Positions 19,201 through 26,700 of a DNA stretch of 64,000 nt are shown here, piece after piece. Origin of the DNA: Shewanella sp. GTDB taxonomy: Bacteria > Pseudomonadota > Gammaproteobacteria > Enterobacterales > Shewanellaceae. The translations under genes were made by a program, and so were the position numbers. Under the pieces are notes generated by a model. The model was not told the DNA's origin. It saw only the letters and a list, made by a program, of their open reading frames with translations, and ran no database searches. The stretch's first letter is position 1; every line of letters begins with the position of its first letter. The stretch spans positions 1-64,000 of the forward strand of contig JAOIUG010000001.1 in assembly GCA_028223395.1 (NCBI GenBank), written 5' to 3'.

Positions 19201-20728
19201 AGTGCCGGATAAATTGCTTAATCGTCTGTGGGCTAAACAATGCGGTTTTATAGGCGATAGTCGCCTGAAAACATGCGTCATTGCAATCAATGAACAAGGA
19301 TAAATCAAAAGGGACGATATCATTGAGTTGGTTAATGTCCTCACGTGGCTGCAAAGGATCATCGAGATCGGGCGCGAGAGTGCCGTTTTTTAACGAGGCA
19401 TGGCCAAAGCTTTGTACGCCAAACATGACTTGAAAAATAGGATGACGGCTGGGATCGCGGTCAATATTTAACTGCTCGACCAGTTTTTCAAAGGGTAAGT
19501 CTTGGTGCTGCTGCGCAGCAGCTTGATCTTGATGCACCTCCGAGAATAACTGCTGACAAGGGCTGTCAGGGCGCACGTGAATACGATTAACCTGCGTGTT
19601 GGCAAAGTAGCCAATGCTATCTTTTAATTGTGAAAAGTGCCTGTTGGCAATGGGACTCCCAGTGACGATATCGGTTTGGCCGCTGTAGCGACTCAGCACA
19701 ATGGAAAATACACTCAGTAAAATGACGTGTAATGTGGTGCCTTGTGTTTTGCTCAGAGCCTGCAGCGCTGCGCTAGTACTGCGCTCGAGGGTAAAATATT
19801 CGCGTTGACCGTCGTAAGTCAACTTAGCAGGCCGACTGCTGTCGTATTGCAAATGAAGTGTTTGGAACCCTTGCAGTTTATCTATCCAAAAATCGAGTTG
19901 TGGTTGCAGTGTTTCTGCGTGAAAATACGCTCGCTGCCACGCGGCGTAATCTTTATATTGCACTGAAAGCGCAGGCAGTGTTGTCGGATAAGTGTGCCCA
20001 TGGATAAAAGCCGCGTAACTGAGTGTAAACTCCCGCTGAAAGCAATCCATACTCCAACCATCTGTCGCAATATGATGCATATTAATCAGCAGTAATGTGG
20101 TGGCGTCACGATTGGCGGTGTCGGTCGCTGCGCCTTTGGCGTCAGAGCTGAGCTGTGGCTCAATGTGGTATAGCGTGGCTCGGATAGGGTAGTGCGTTGA
20201 TAAATCAAAAGGGATGTGGATAGCACGCTTAATAGCGATTAAGCATTGATCATGCGATGCCACTGCTAAGCTGTCGAGATTAAGCGGCTGCTGATGAACG
20301 CGTTGCTCATCGCGATCTTCATATTTATTTAAAGTGGTACGTAATATTTCATGTCGCGACACAATGGTGTTTAGCGCAAACTCGATGCCTTCGATACTTG
20401 CACCTGGGCGCAGCTGGTAGACTCTTGGCACGTGATAGGCGTGAGTGCCTTGTTCATATTGCTCAATGAACCATAACCGCTCTTGTGCAAAAGACAAAGG
20501 AGGGTGGGCTTGGATTGTTTGATAGATAAAAGGCTGCGGACAGTCTTCACTGTGCACTTTGTTGTATGTTAATAACGCGATGATTTCTGGCTTTAATGCC
20601 ACCAGCAAGGGTAACAGTTTTGCCGTTTTTTTGGGATGGCTTGCTTTATATTTAAGCGCGCCATTTTCAACCCAAAGCATCATACCTTGCTTGTTTGCTT
20701 CAATGAGAGTGTCGTAAGCAGTAGCCAT
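7295..20728 (-). CDS. Hybrid NRPS-PKS megasynthase: docking(TubC_N-like)-C-A(Val)-T-KS-AT-KR-T-C-A-T-E-TE
   Basis: 4477-aa ORF. C: HHIATDG (twice). A: YTSGTTGKPKG. KS: TACSTGL/HGT/NIGH. AT: GQGSQ/GHSIGEY/HAYH. KR: TGGMGD, S...YCAAN. E: HHMLVDTVSWR, EGHGRE. TE: GWSFGG. Confidence 0.95.
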   Translation of the reverse strand: MATAYDTLIEANKQGMMLWVENGALKYKASHPKKTAKLLPLLVALKPEIIALLTYNKVHSEDCPQPFIYQTIQAHPPLSFAQERLWFIEQYEQGTHAYHVPRVYQLRPGASIEGIEFALNTIVSRHEILRTTLNKYEDRDEQRVHQQPLNLDSLAVASHDQCLIAIKRAIHIPFDLSTHYPIRATLYHIEPQLSSDAKGAATDTANRDATTLLLINMHHIATDGWSMDCFQREFTLSYAAFIHGHTYPTTLPALSVQYKDYAAWQRAYFHAETLQPQLDFWIDKLQGFQTLHLQYDSSRPAKLTYDGQREYFTLERSTSAALQALSKTQGTTLHVILLSVFSIVLSRYSGQTDIVTGSPIANRHFSQLKDSIGYFANTQVNRIHVRPDSPCQQLFSEVHQDQAAAQQHQDLPFEKLVEQLNIDRDPSRHPIFQVMFGVQSFGHASLKNGTLAPDLDDPLQPREDINQLNDIVPFDLSLFIDCNDACFQATIAYKTALFSPQTIKQFIRHYRYVLKQVLDNPAQPIANLSLLTPCEAKALIKKGQSTTNSVACDVNIAQAFLAQVKRTPHKTALCWQDQHFSFQWLNQKADQLAGYIQSQRPDVFNPTLLATQPVYIGLLLEKGPELIIAMIATLKCGAAYVPMDPALPQSRLAHMITDSDPCLILSQHTTVYASDHRDAQLIDKYQSLANQLSLIDLTEPLYQRSVTPLCAPVECHVTACVIYTSGTTGKPKGVLIDHHNIASLIFSDFFTPTPSDTFLFLSSAVFDAATFEIWTPLLHGGQLVIPTHTPSLLASPEALATLLKQHCVNILWLTKTLFEHLYAIKADLFQSLEYLIVGGEALDKAMINRLISSADKPTHLLNGYGPTESTTFTCVHLIEETISSAHVPIGRPIAGRHCYLLDHQAQPVPVGIVGELYIGGTGLSQGYLNQPQLTKSVFSRHHLAGQTVAEVLYKTGDLACWRHDGTLEYIGRNDRQIKLRGYRIELSEIEQQLHTFPAINQVSVLLNKKVIDHIEDNELVAYYTSDMPLSDADLNLYLCARLPDYMIPSAFIALEHFPLTGNGKLDLHALPKRVLTQYHDDPAPHSPLAQAVSQVYAKVLGCDLDQIHFNANFFAIGGNSLLSIQLKHKLNQITEFKDLSIADLFKFNTVNKLVSSVSSAQGSEIYKQQRPLNNDDHHIAIIGMSCRFSGADDLQALWTLLDTQTEGIHFLSPEEFNELGGDRAKLADDNYIAIATHLRGTQTFDPHFWNMSPNEAKLLDPQIRKFMEHCWATLESAGYITERQSRQIGVFAGNGTDHYFQRNIIPKTDTGEIDLWEASVANRKDALTTKTAYFLGLTGPAVAINTACSTGLVSIAEACRHLQLGTCDMALAGGVSLSMPDDLGYHYFPGMIMARDGHCRPFDQDASGTVPSSGVAVVLLKPLAAAIQDSDEILGVISGYATNNDGDRKTSYTAPSLVGQSECVINAHAMANVTVTDLDYIECHGTATRIGDPIEVQALKEASVHQACTPQPNHTTFLGGIKANIGHTDAASGVAGLIKVLQMLQHQRIVGQTNYRHANDELNLASTPFTIEPENSPWPVNAHRPRQAAISSFGIGGTNAHVVVKEFIPAAVKALNQPQSQRIILLSAKSTTALADYKTALLRYVAQHQSRPDLIHHLAFTLQHKREHHACRSAYVVDSCDSLLRAIKEQPRVSQCQLGSRSHRVFMFPGQGSQYLDMGKNLYDNQADFAEIVDQCIAIANPHLSYDLRHIMFSHPDHQPDEINHTQWTQISLFVIQYSLAMYLQQMHITADAYIGHSIGEYVAATLAGIFTLNDAIKVVIARGQLMQAMPPGKMLAVHARLAEIEPTIAAHQCEVAVINSADDCVLSGSEANVLKLQAHFHAADIPAVYLTTSHAYHSEMMAQAAMQFARVLAPVKLSAPCRPFVTNLTGKMASSNVQTAQYWCDQLRHTVRFADCIDSISQYFDRQVTFIEIGTGQALTSFVNKLASSGQHRHIHAFNTLPSYKENQIHPVTYKADLWAILWMHDQCLAANMATELDATIQPQSAHNLSDCPTYQFEQQQCWIAPSTKPAVNQLALLDKSQWYSAPQWRTCAPLHQRQCQPLFQNALIFIRSAQPREAYAALTAECTFVCVDLNQADYAVVDGVIYLNPANEHHFIQLQTQLSQGLYGEHETIIHAASVDNSHAIEPALHYSFYSLFLTRLYLLNAPQLRHLLILTNHITQISASDPINAHNATLVGAIRNIRHEFGQLNCGILDVGDINAHTSSHILQSVQYPDYYRTHNVYAIKYGKLWQEHYAQIEPDYWQSQAMIADDDTLLITGGMGDVALNIALAISAHHRVNFVLLSRHDITADHAPSEPTKQKLALIDSIIASGCTVITHAVDLGDPNQCNAALWQHIIPTHTITGIIHTAGISPLSPEQYQLENVKKAFAGKVYGLHHLLNSLTLSEVKFLASTSSLASIMGDVNRIEYCAANSYLDYLAMDKARFNRTAVISINWPGWSDLTVTEQRNNDTKRTQEQPHTPDKLRSLMSLNTVRYQEGAAIFYRLIQQQHAQVVVSKLAVDQLEAALFTSPNDIDALSSQHVHIIEPEYSEQEAQVAQLYADVLGVEQLSLTDDFFRIGGNSILAIQLSHQLSQALQRELTVADIFKYRTIKGLLSAAPKVEQIVIPTTADTSVCLSFAQQRLWFIEQYEQGTNAYHIPMLYQLKPGTNVAALKQALQQVVVRHHVLRSVIKQEDNAELAVQTVQDKPLHIGCVTTKNGDSLQAIIRQDKALPFDLSNDYPIRVVLYTLEDGTDSVLLINMHHIATDGWSMDIFHRDLSALYHAQCLQQPASLPALSIQYKDYAQWQRRYLHADVLQQQRDYWLSKLANFSPLALPTDRPRPAHVDYHGGQHTVNLSDELSLRVKALANAQQTTLHTVLLAAFSVLLSKLSNQSDVITGSPIANRHYPQLTDLIGLFINTQVNRLQVQPQLNFKQLIQLTHQDQIAGQQYQDLPFEKLVEELKICRDLSRHPIFQVMFAVQSFGLSHDLNNPLSSDLSNDLSHAHPDRQHDIDTPLKPYDMPSQAQDIARFDLALFVNDSHAALQTHWSYKSSLFNANTIASYAQYFTQLLDSLLQSPSAPLSTHSLLSQDQRRAILDVQQSQFDYPNQSTVCDLFEQQVARSPDNIALVYQQQTLSYRALNAHANALANTLRRRYKAHVGAELEPSTLIPLCVERSLEMVICILAIFKAGGAYVPIDPHYPKARIAYILDDIDAPLVLTQHHLLLEEDKSYHNNPTPRYCARLAIIADLNQPLYREPTQQVKLPSLAATDLAYVIYTSGTTGNPKGVMVTQQSLIYYTTLFIHNINIPKINAAFLLNYCFDASLPTLFSGLLTSGQTTILDSLSQHTSRAFVAALQTHNINTLRLTPSMLMSCKDELMQLSQPLSLVLGGEPINYDAVNALRANNNIQLFNQYGPTECTVGSTIKPITDDIQQQNIGQPYPGKRLYILDPSQQLCAIGQVGELYIGGEGLALGYFNRAALNQQCFIDNPFMSEADQQQGFTRLYKTGDLGRWQCNGDIEYLGRQDDQIKLRGYRIELGEIESQLSTLDGIEQACVNVYQARPNSPRYLVAYYQLHHQSALTDARIVELLAAKLPEYMLPKQFIELDSFALTANGKLDKQALPAPSAPQSDHYVAPRTNAQQQICAIWQELLDINQVGITDDFFRIGGDSILSIQVANRIRQIGLNCQVKHVFEHRTVEQLCQYLHHIDSTITIESEQGRLTGEFGLLPIQQWFVEQINHHNVKNKNHWNQAFLIKVPPLEQEVIRAVITQLIDYHDILRVSYTQQRGQWRQHYQASLDTPKLNVLDVSQHSTQTCNATLTDWQSQFDLHNAPLFQFGYLHGYQDNSARIFVCLHHMLVDTVSWRIIIAHFNTLYHGGQLEPKGTSYRQWSQALANYPAQHPQEAAFWQAQIVDLPNYRQLFNVSHTANTHETHLALSPTLTAALLRTANRRYHTQINDLLLTALAYTLMEVTHCDLHGVTLEGHGREQISDNIDHSHTLGWFTSKFPVRLQLGSNIERSITEIKHQLRQIPNKGIGFGTIACQQQSSFNFNNLPEVSINYLGQFEQDEHDWHRIDEYCGETISSQDNILNIININGMISNGQLRFGIHSKLDKQQAKKFTDIFHTMLTRIILHCCDTKQPTMIYQPQDFKQFIPFETINNDSNKHTIFMLPPGGGGAESFYNNLVPQMGDHKVVLFNNYYDFLNREKGAEATDQLTFEQLALFYIDDIKQQQPKGPYTLAGWSFGGLLAFEISRQLIAHGDEVNHLVLIDAYFNYQKAWEHSNFTDRAQFEHNINYQYQPDPLTLPNTGKRPMTITLFKATQITDSTLDSALHRQHAVRYPIKDNAKGDTKDDEKNYVDNYRSLHRYYVSKVADNHLKQYINQNDIDNINVNIIPMNASHNNWIVQPEVVNKIAHCITTQNENSLSAPTDPNGE
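13230..14500 (-). other. Ketoreductase (KR) domain (boundaries approximate)
   Basis: TLLITGGMGDVALNIALAIS, GIIHTAGISP, STSSLASIMGDVNRIEYCAANSYLDYLA. Confidence 0.85.
14740..15640 (-). other. Acyltransferase (AT) domain, malonyl-type by motif
   Basis: VFMFPGQGSQ, GHSIGEYVAA, and HAYH at the position that distinguishes malonyl (HAFH) from methylmalonyl (YASH). Confidence 0.8.
15910..17215 (-). other. Ketosynthase (KS) domain within the megasynthase
   Basis: IAIIGMSCRF ... AINTACSTGLVSI ... ECHGTATRIGDP ... IKANIGHTDAASG; catalytic Cys-His-His present. Confidence 0.9.
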
Positions 20729-23700
20729 TATAGTTCACCGTAAGATGTTGATTCATCTTCCAAAGAAATATTTTTGAGTAGCGAGCGGATAGTACGATAG
20801 CGAAAGATTTTTGCCACAGAGACTGGGGTGCCAAGCTGTCGGCTCATGCGATGAGAGACGCGAATCGCCGAGATAGATTCCCCGCCAATTTTGAAAAAAT
20901 CGTCATCGATGCCAACTTTATTAAGCTCGAGTACTTCTTGCCATATGGCGCACAATGCCTGCTCGGCAGGCGTACTGGCGGGCTGGTAGCTATCATTGAG
21001 CGAAAGATCGGGCTCTGGTAACGATCTTTTATCTATTTTTCCACTCAATGTCATTGGAAACGCATCAACATGGATCATCATACTCGGTAGCATGTAGTGC
21101 GGGAGTTGTTCGCTGAGTAACGCAATGATGCTATCGTGATTAATGCACGCTTTTGTCGCTGTGCTGTAGTAACCCACCAAATGTCGGCTTTTATCTGCTC
21201 TGGTTTTGAGCATGACGCAAGCTTGTTTTATCGCCAAAATCCCCTGAAGCTGTTTTTCTATTTCGCCGATCTCAATGCGATAACCTCTTATTTTGACTTG
21301 ATCATCCACACGGCCTTGGAACTGTAATTCACCGTTCGGCAGCCATTTGACGAGATCGCCAGTGTGATACATTTTTGCATAATCTGGCCGCTGCGGATCA
21401 TGGCGGTGTATAAACGGATTGGCGACAAATTTTTCAGCACTGAGTGCGGGCTGGTTTAGGTAACCTTCGGCGAGGCTTTTACCACTTAAATACAGTTGAC
21501 CTTCGACTCCAATTGGCACCGGCTGTTGAGCGTTATCGAGCACATAAGCTTTCATGTTATGGATAGGCTTACCAATATTGATATGGCTATCGCCAGAATG
21601 AAAGTGATGCGTGGTGGCATACACCGTACTTTCAGTGGGACCATAGCAATTAAGTAATTTCCGATCTTGACTCCAGCTGTGCATTTTATCGGCTGAACAC
21701 AGATCGCCGCCCACGAGTAAGGTGTGTAGGTGTGAAATTTTTTGATAGTCGATAGCGTTGATCAGCGCTGGCGGTAACAGAGCAATATTAATACGGTGCG
21801 CCGTGAGGAAATCGATCAGCTGTTGCGGCTCTTGCCTGACTGAAGCCGGTGCTAAGTATAGTTGAGCGCCGTAGCACAGTGCGCTGAAGGTTGCCCAGAT
21901 GGAAGCATCGAACACCATGGCTGCATATTGTAATATGCGGCTATCGCAGTGGATGTCGATATCGTTTTTCTGACTGCTAACAAAATTAATCAAGGCACGG
22001 TGGCTCAGCAAGGTGCCTTTAGGTTGGCCACTGGTGCCAGAGGTGTAGATCACATAAGCCAGATCTTGAGGATCGCGTGCAATGTTTACATTATCTGTGT
22101 TCGCCGACATGAGCTCTGATGACAAGTTACGTAAATCGACACAAAACGCTTTGTCTTGTAAAAAGCCATCGTTGGCGTGATCTTCAAGCAAGGCTTTAGA
22201 GGTGAGCACTAGCGCGGTTTGGGTATCGTGTAAAATATATTCAATCCGGCGTTTAGGATAATAAGGCGAAATAGGCACATAAGCAGCGCCAGCTTTTAAT
22301 ACCGCAAGAATAGCGACGATGACCTCTAAGCTCTTGTCGATACAGATCGCGATTAAACAACCTGAGCTGAGCTCATGGCCTGCTTGTTGTGCGTATTGTT
22401 GACGTATAACATGCGCCAGTTGGTTAGCGTGCATGTTGAGCTGCTGATAGGTGAGTGTTTTGCCCTCATGGTAAAGCGCAATATTGTCGGGCGCGTGCTC
22501 AACTTGTGTTTCAAATAAGGTGCAAATATGACTTGCGCGAGTTTGGGCGTTTTCTATTGGCTTAGGAATGGCCTGTATTTGGCGATACTCCTCAGGGATA
22601 ACATGAGGTAAGGTTTTCTCTGTAATGATGCTCTCAAGATAAAGGAAATAGTACTGCGTGAGGTAATGCTGAAAATACGGATCGATATTGTCAGTGTTAA
22701 CATTTAATTGTACATAGAAGCGCCCTTTAATATTGCGAACTTCTACATACGAGGGGATCTGCGCTAAGCCGCTATTAGTGTAACTGTCGATATCTTGACC
22801 TGCAAACTGATCAATACCTTTAAAATTAATGTAGTTAAAGGCCATGTTAAACAGGATCTCGCTAGCGCCAACGGCTTTATGGATCAGTGGATAGGGAAAC
22901 AATTTATGCTGCAAAATTTGAGTGCGTGTCTGGTTAACGTCAAGCAGTAATTGCAGCGGATCACGACTGTTTATTGTCATTCGCATCGGCACGATATTTA
23001 AAAAGTAACCGAAAGCATTTTCAGCCCCTGTGGTTTCAGGGCGATTGTTTTGCACATAACCTAAGGTGAGATCGGTACTGCTGTAAAACTGAGACAACAA
23101 GGCGTAGGTGGCCGCCATAAAAATGAGATCAATATTGATATTTAGCTTTTCACACAGAGGGTGGGCGCGCTCGATTAACTGTGGCGACACCTGCGTTAAG
23201 CCTGGTGGTTCAGTTAATGAGGGCGTCGCCACCGTATTGTGTAATTTCAGATCCGGCTTGTGTTCATAGCCGGCAAGGTGCGTTAACCAAAATGCTTGGC
23301 TGTGTCGCTTGGCGACGCAGTATTGCTCATGCGCGATAAACTGCGCGTAGTGCATGTTTTCGTCGTCACTGTCATCATTGAGTTTATCAGGGTAGAGATA
23401 CATGTTGAGCAACTGGCTTGAAAACAAGTTTAAGCTCCAACCGTCTGCGATCACATGGTTAAAGAGGCCAATTAGCTTGAAGTTTGCGTTGTCGGTACGG
23501 TCAATGAATACATGTAATTGAAACAATGTGCGCGCCATGTCATTGAGATTTGAGTCATGGGTAAATGCTTGCTGGGCAAACACTTCACTATCAAAATCTT
23601 GATAATCCTGATGATTGAGTCGGTGTGTTGTTAAGTGATTTTGCGGTGAGTCGTGTTTTTTCTGGGCGATCACAAAGTCATGTTGTGCATGCTCGACAAT

Positions 23701-26700
23701 GATTGAGCGTAATAGTGAATGACGTTGTAATAATTGGCTTAGGCATTGGGTTAAGCGAGAGGCGCTATAAGGGTGTAACACGGTAAAATGAAAATTATCG
23801 GTATGCATGACATGCTCATACTTTAAGTTTTCAGAAATCATGCCCAGCTGGGTGTAGCTTACCGGGTATATGTCGTCAAAATCGTCGGCATTTAATGAGG
23901 TTGGGATGGATGGGTCAATGAGCGAGAAGGGCTGATAACTGGGCTCTTCAATGCACACAAAGGCTTGCCTATTACGCAGCGCATCAGCCAGTTTCTCAAT
24001 GGTTGGGTATTGGAAAATATCAGCCACTGTGACTTTATAGCCGGTGTTGGCTGTGCGGTAGCTGGCCTTAATGGCTAAAATCGAATCACCGCCGATCCTG
24101 AAGAAATTATCGGTGATCCCAACTTGCTCCCGATGCAGGATCTGCTGCCAGATCTGACATAACTGTGTATCGAGCTGATCCCTCGCCGCCACAAAGGCAT
24201 GAGTTTGGCTAAAAGCGGCCTCAGGCAGCGCACGGCGATCAAGCTTGCCATTGATGGTTAACGGCAACGCATCCAGTTCAATGAAAACGCTGGGGAGCAT
24301 GTAGTCAGGCAGCTGTTTGGCCAGCTCTGCACGCAGGAAGTCCGCTTCCCGCTCTGTGTTGTTTACTTGTGTATAATAAGCGACTAAATAAGGCGTATTG
24401 TTGGATTTGTTCATCAATACACATGCTTGTTTTATGCCGCTAATCTCCCTGATTTTACTGGCCACTTCATCGAGTTCGACTCGATAACCTCTGATCTTGA
24501 TCTGATCATCATTGCGACCAATATACTCAAGGTTCCCTTGCGTTAACCAACGCACTAGATCACCGGTACGATAAAGTGTTAAGTAGCCTTGCTGACGATC
24601 ACGCGCTGTTGCAAATCGATTGTCGATAAAGCGCTCAGCGGTCAATGCAGGCTGGTTTAGGTAGCCAGAGGCTAAGCCCACGCCGCCAAGACAAAGCTCA
24701 CCTATCACACCAATAGGCACCAGTTGCTGTTTTTCATCAACAACGTAGGCTCTTGTATTGGCGATAGGCTTACCGATGAGAACAGGCTGTCCTGGTTGAG
24801 TTTCAAAATAAGTGACATCTATGGACGCTTCAGTAGGGCCGTATAAATTATGTAATTTAAAATCTGTACGTTCAGCTAGCTGGTAAGTGTGCTGAACGGT
24901 GTCAGTGTTTAAGGCTTCACCACTGCAAAACATCTGCTTAATTGTGCTGGGTAAAGGCTGTTGGCAAGCACGTAAAAAGTCGGTGTATGCATCGAGCATA
25001 CTGGGCACAAAATGCACTGTGGTGACACTGTGCTGTTGAATTAATTGGTCAAGGTAGGCGCTGTCTTTATGGCCGTCAGGTTTGGCGATGACCAGTTTGG
25101 CGCCATACTGATGAGCCCAAAAAAGTTCCCATACTGAAACATCAAACACATAAGGGGTTTTTTGTAATACCACATCAGCACTGGTTAACGGATAAGCCGA
25201 TTGCATCCAACACAGCCGATTGACGATGCCACGATGGGATAACATGACGCCTTTGGGCTGGCCTGTGGTGCCTGACGTGTAAATGATATAAGCAAGATCA
25301 GTGGCACTGGCTTGAGGAGAAAGATTGTCGCCGCTCATGTGCTGATAATTGGGCTTTTCAAGAGTGACGACTAGCGAGCGGGCAGGGCTATCAAGGCGCA
25401 ACAAAGAGGCAGCTTCATGGGTATTATGCTGGATGAGCAGCAGTTTTGTTTGGGTATCTTTAAGTATAAAGTCGCTTCTTTCTGTTGGGTAAGAAGGGTC
25501 AATTGGCACATAAGCTCCCCCGGCTTTTAAGACAGCGAGTACGGCAATGATCATTTCAATGCTGCGCTCCAAATACAGTGCCACTAAAGTGCCTGCGGGC
25601 AATGCTTGTTGAGTTATATCGTGGTACTGCTGGCGAATATAACGGGCTAACTGGTTGGCCCGGCAGTTTAACTCTTGGTAACTTATTGTGGTGTGATTAA
25701 ACACGATGGCGGTGGCATGCGGGCTTATTAACACCTGCTTTTCAAAGCGTTGATGTAATGTGTCGTGCCGAGGGAAATCGAGATCGGTGTTGTTCCAATC
25801 CTGGGTTAATAGCTGATGCTCTGCAGGGCATAACGTGGGTAGTGAGTGAAGAGGGCGCTGTGGTGAGTCGGTCACTTGTTCGGCGAGAAATTGAAAATTT
25901 GAGATAATTTGCGCAATCGTCTCCGGCTTAAATAGCCTACTGGCATAGCGAATGATCCCTTGTAATTGATCCCGCCTGTCATCAATAAAAAATTCTAAGT
26001 CAAAACGGGCGTATTCATAAATGCTGGTTAAGCGTTGATCGGCTATTAACGGACAGTCAGCGGTATCTGAGGTGAGGTTCGATCCAAAAGCTTGCACACC
26101 AAACATGACTTGAAATAAAGGGTGCCGTGAGGCTTCTCGCTCGATGTGCAGCGCTTCAACGAGGTGTTCAAAAGCTATATGTTGATACTGCTGCGCTGTG
26201 ATCTGCTGGCGTTGCACTCGTTGGATCATCTCATGGAATGTTTCAGTGTGATCGACCTGCACACGGTTGATTTGAATATTAATAAATAAACCAATCAATG
26301 CCTGTGTTTGCGATAACGCGCGGTTGGTGACAGGCGTTCCGGTGACAATATCAGTTTGTTGGCAATAGCGATTCAATAAGAGCGAAAATAAGCTTAAGGT
26401 CACGGCGTGTAAGGTGCAATTTTGCTGCGTCGCCAGCGCTCTTAATGCTTGGCTGGTGGCACGGCTCATTGTGAAACTTTGGTGCAGCCCTTCAGTGCTG
26501 AGCTGATTGGGCCGGGCAAAATCCGTTGGCAATGCCAAAGTGGGCGCATCGGTGAGTGTTTGCATCCAGTCATTGAGCTGCTGGTGGTACAAACCGGTGC
26601 GTGTTTGTTTGTTTTGCCATTGCGCATAATCGACATATTGAATGGCGAGTTCGGGCACCACTAAGGTACGTTTATGCTGCTCACTTTGGTAGTGGCTTAA

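Noticed and set aside
7904-20070. Numerous 60-100-aa ORFs on both strands within the megasynthase genes
   Set aside because: All are embedded in the uninterrupted NRPS/PKS frame and show no independent start signals or motifs.
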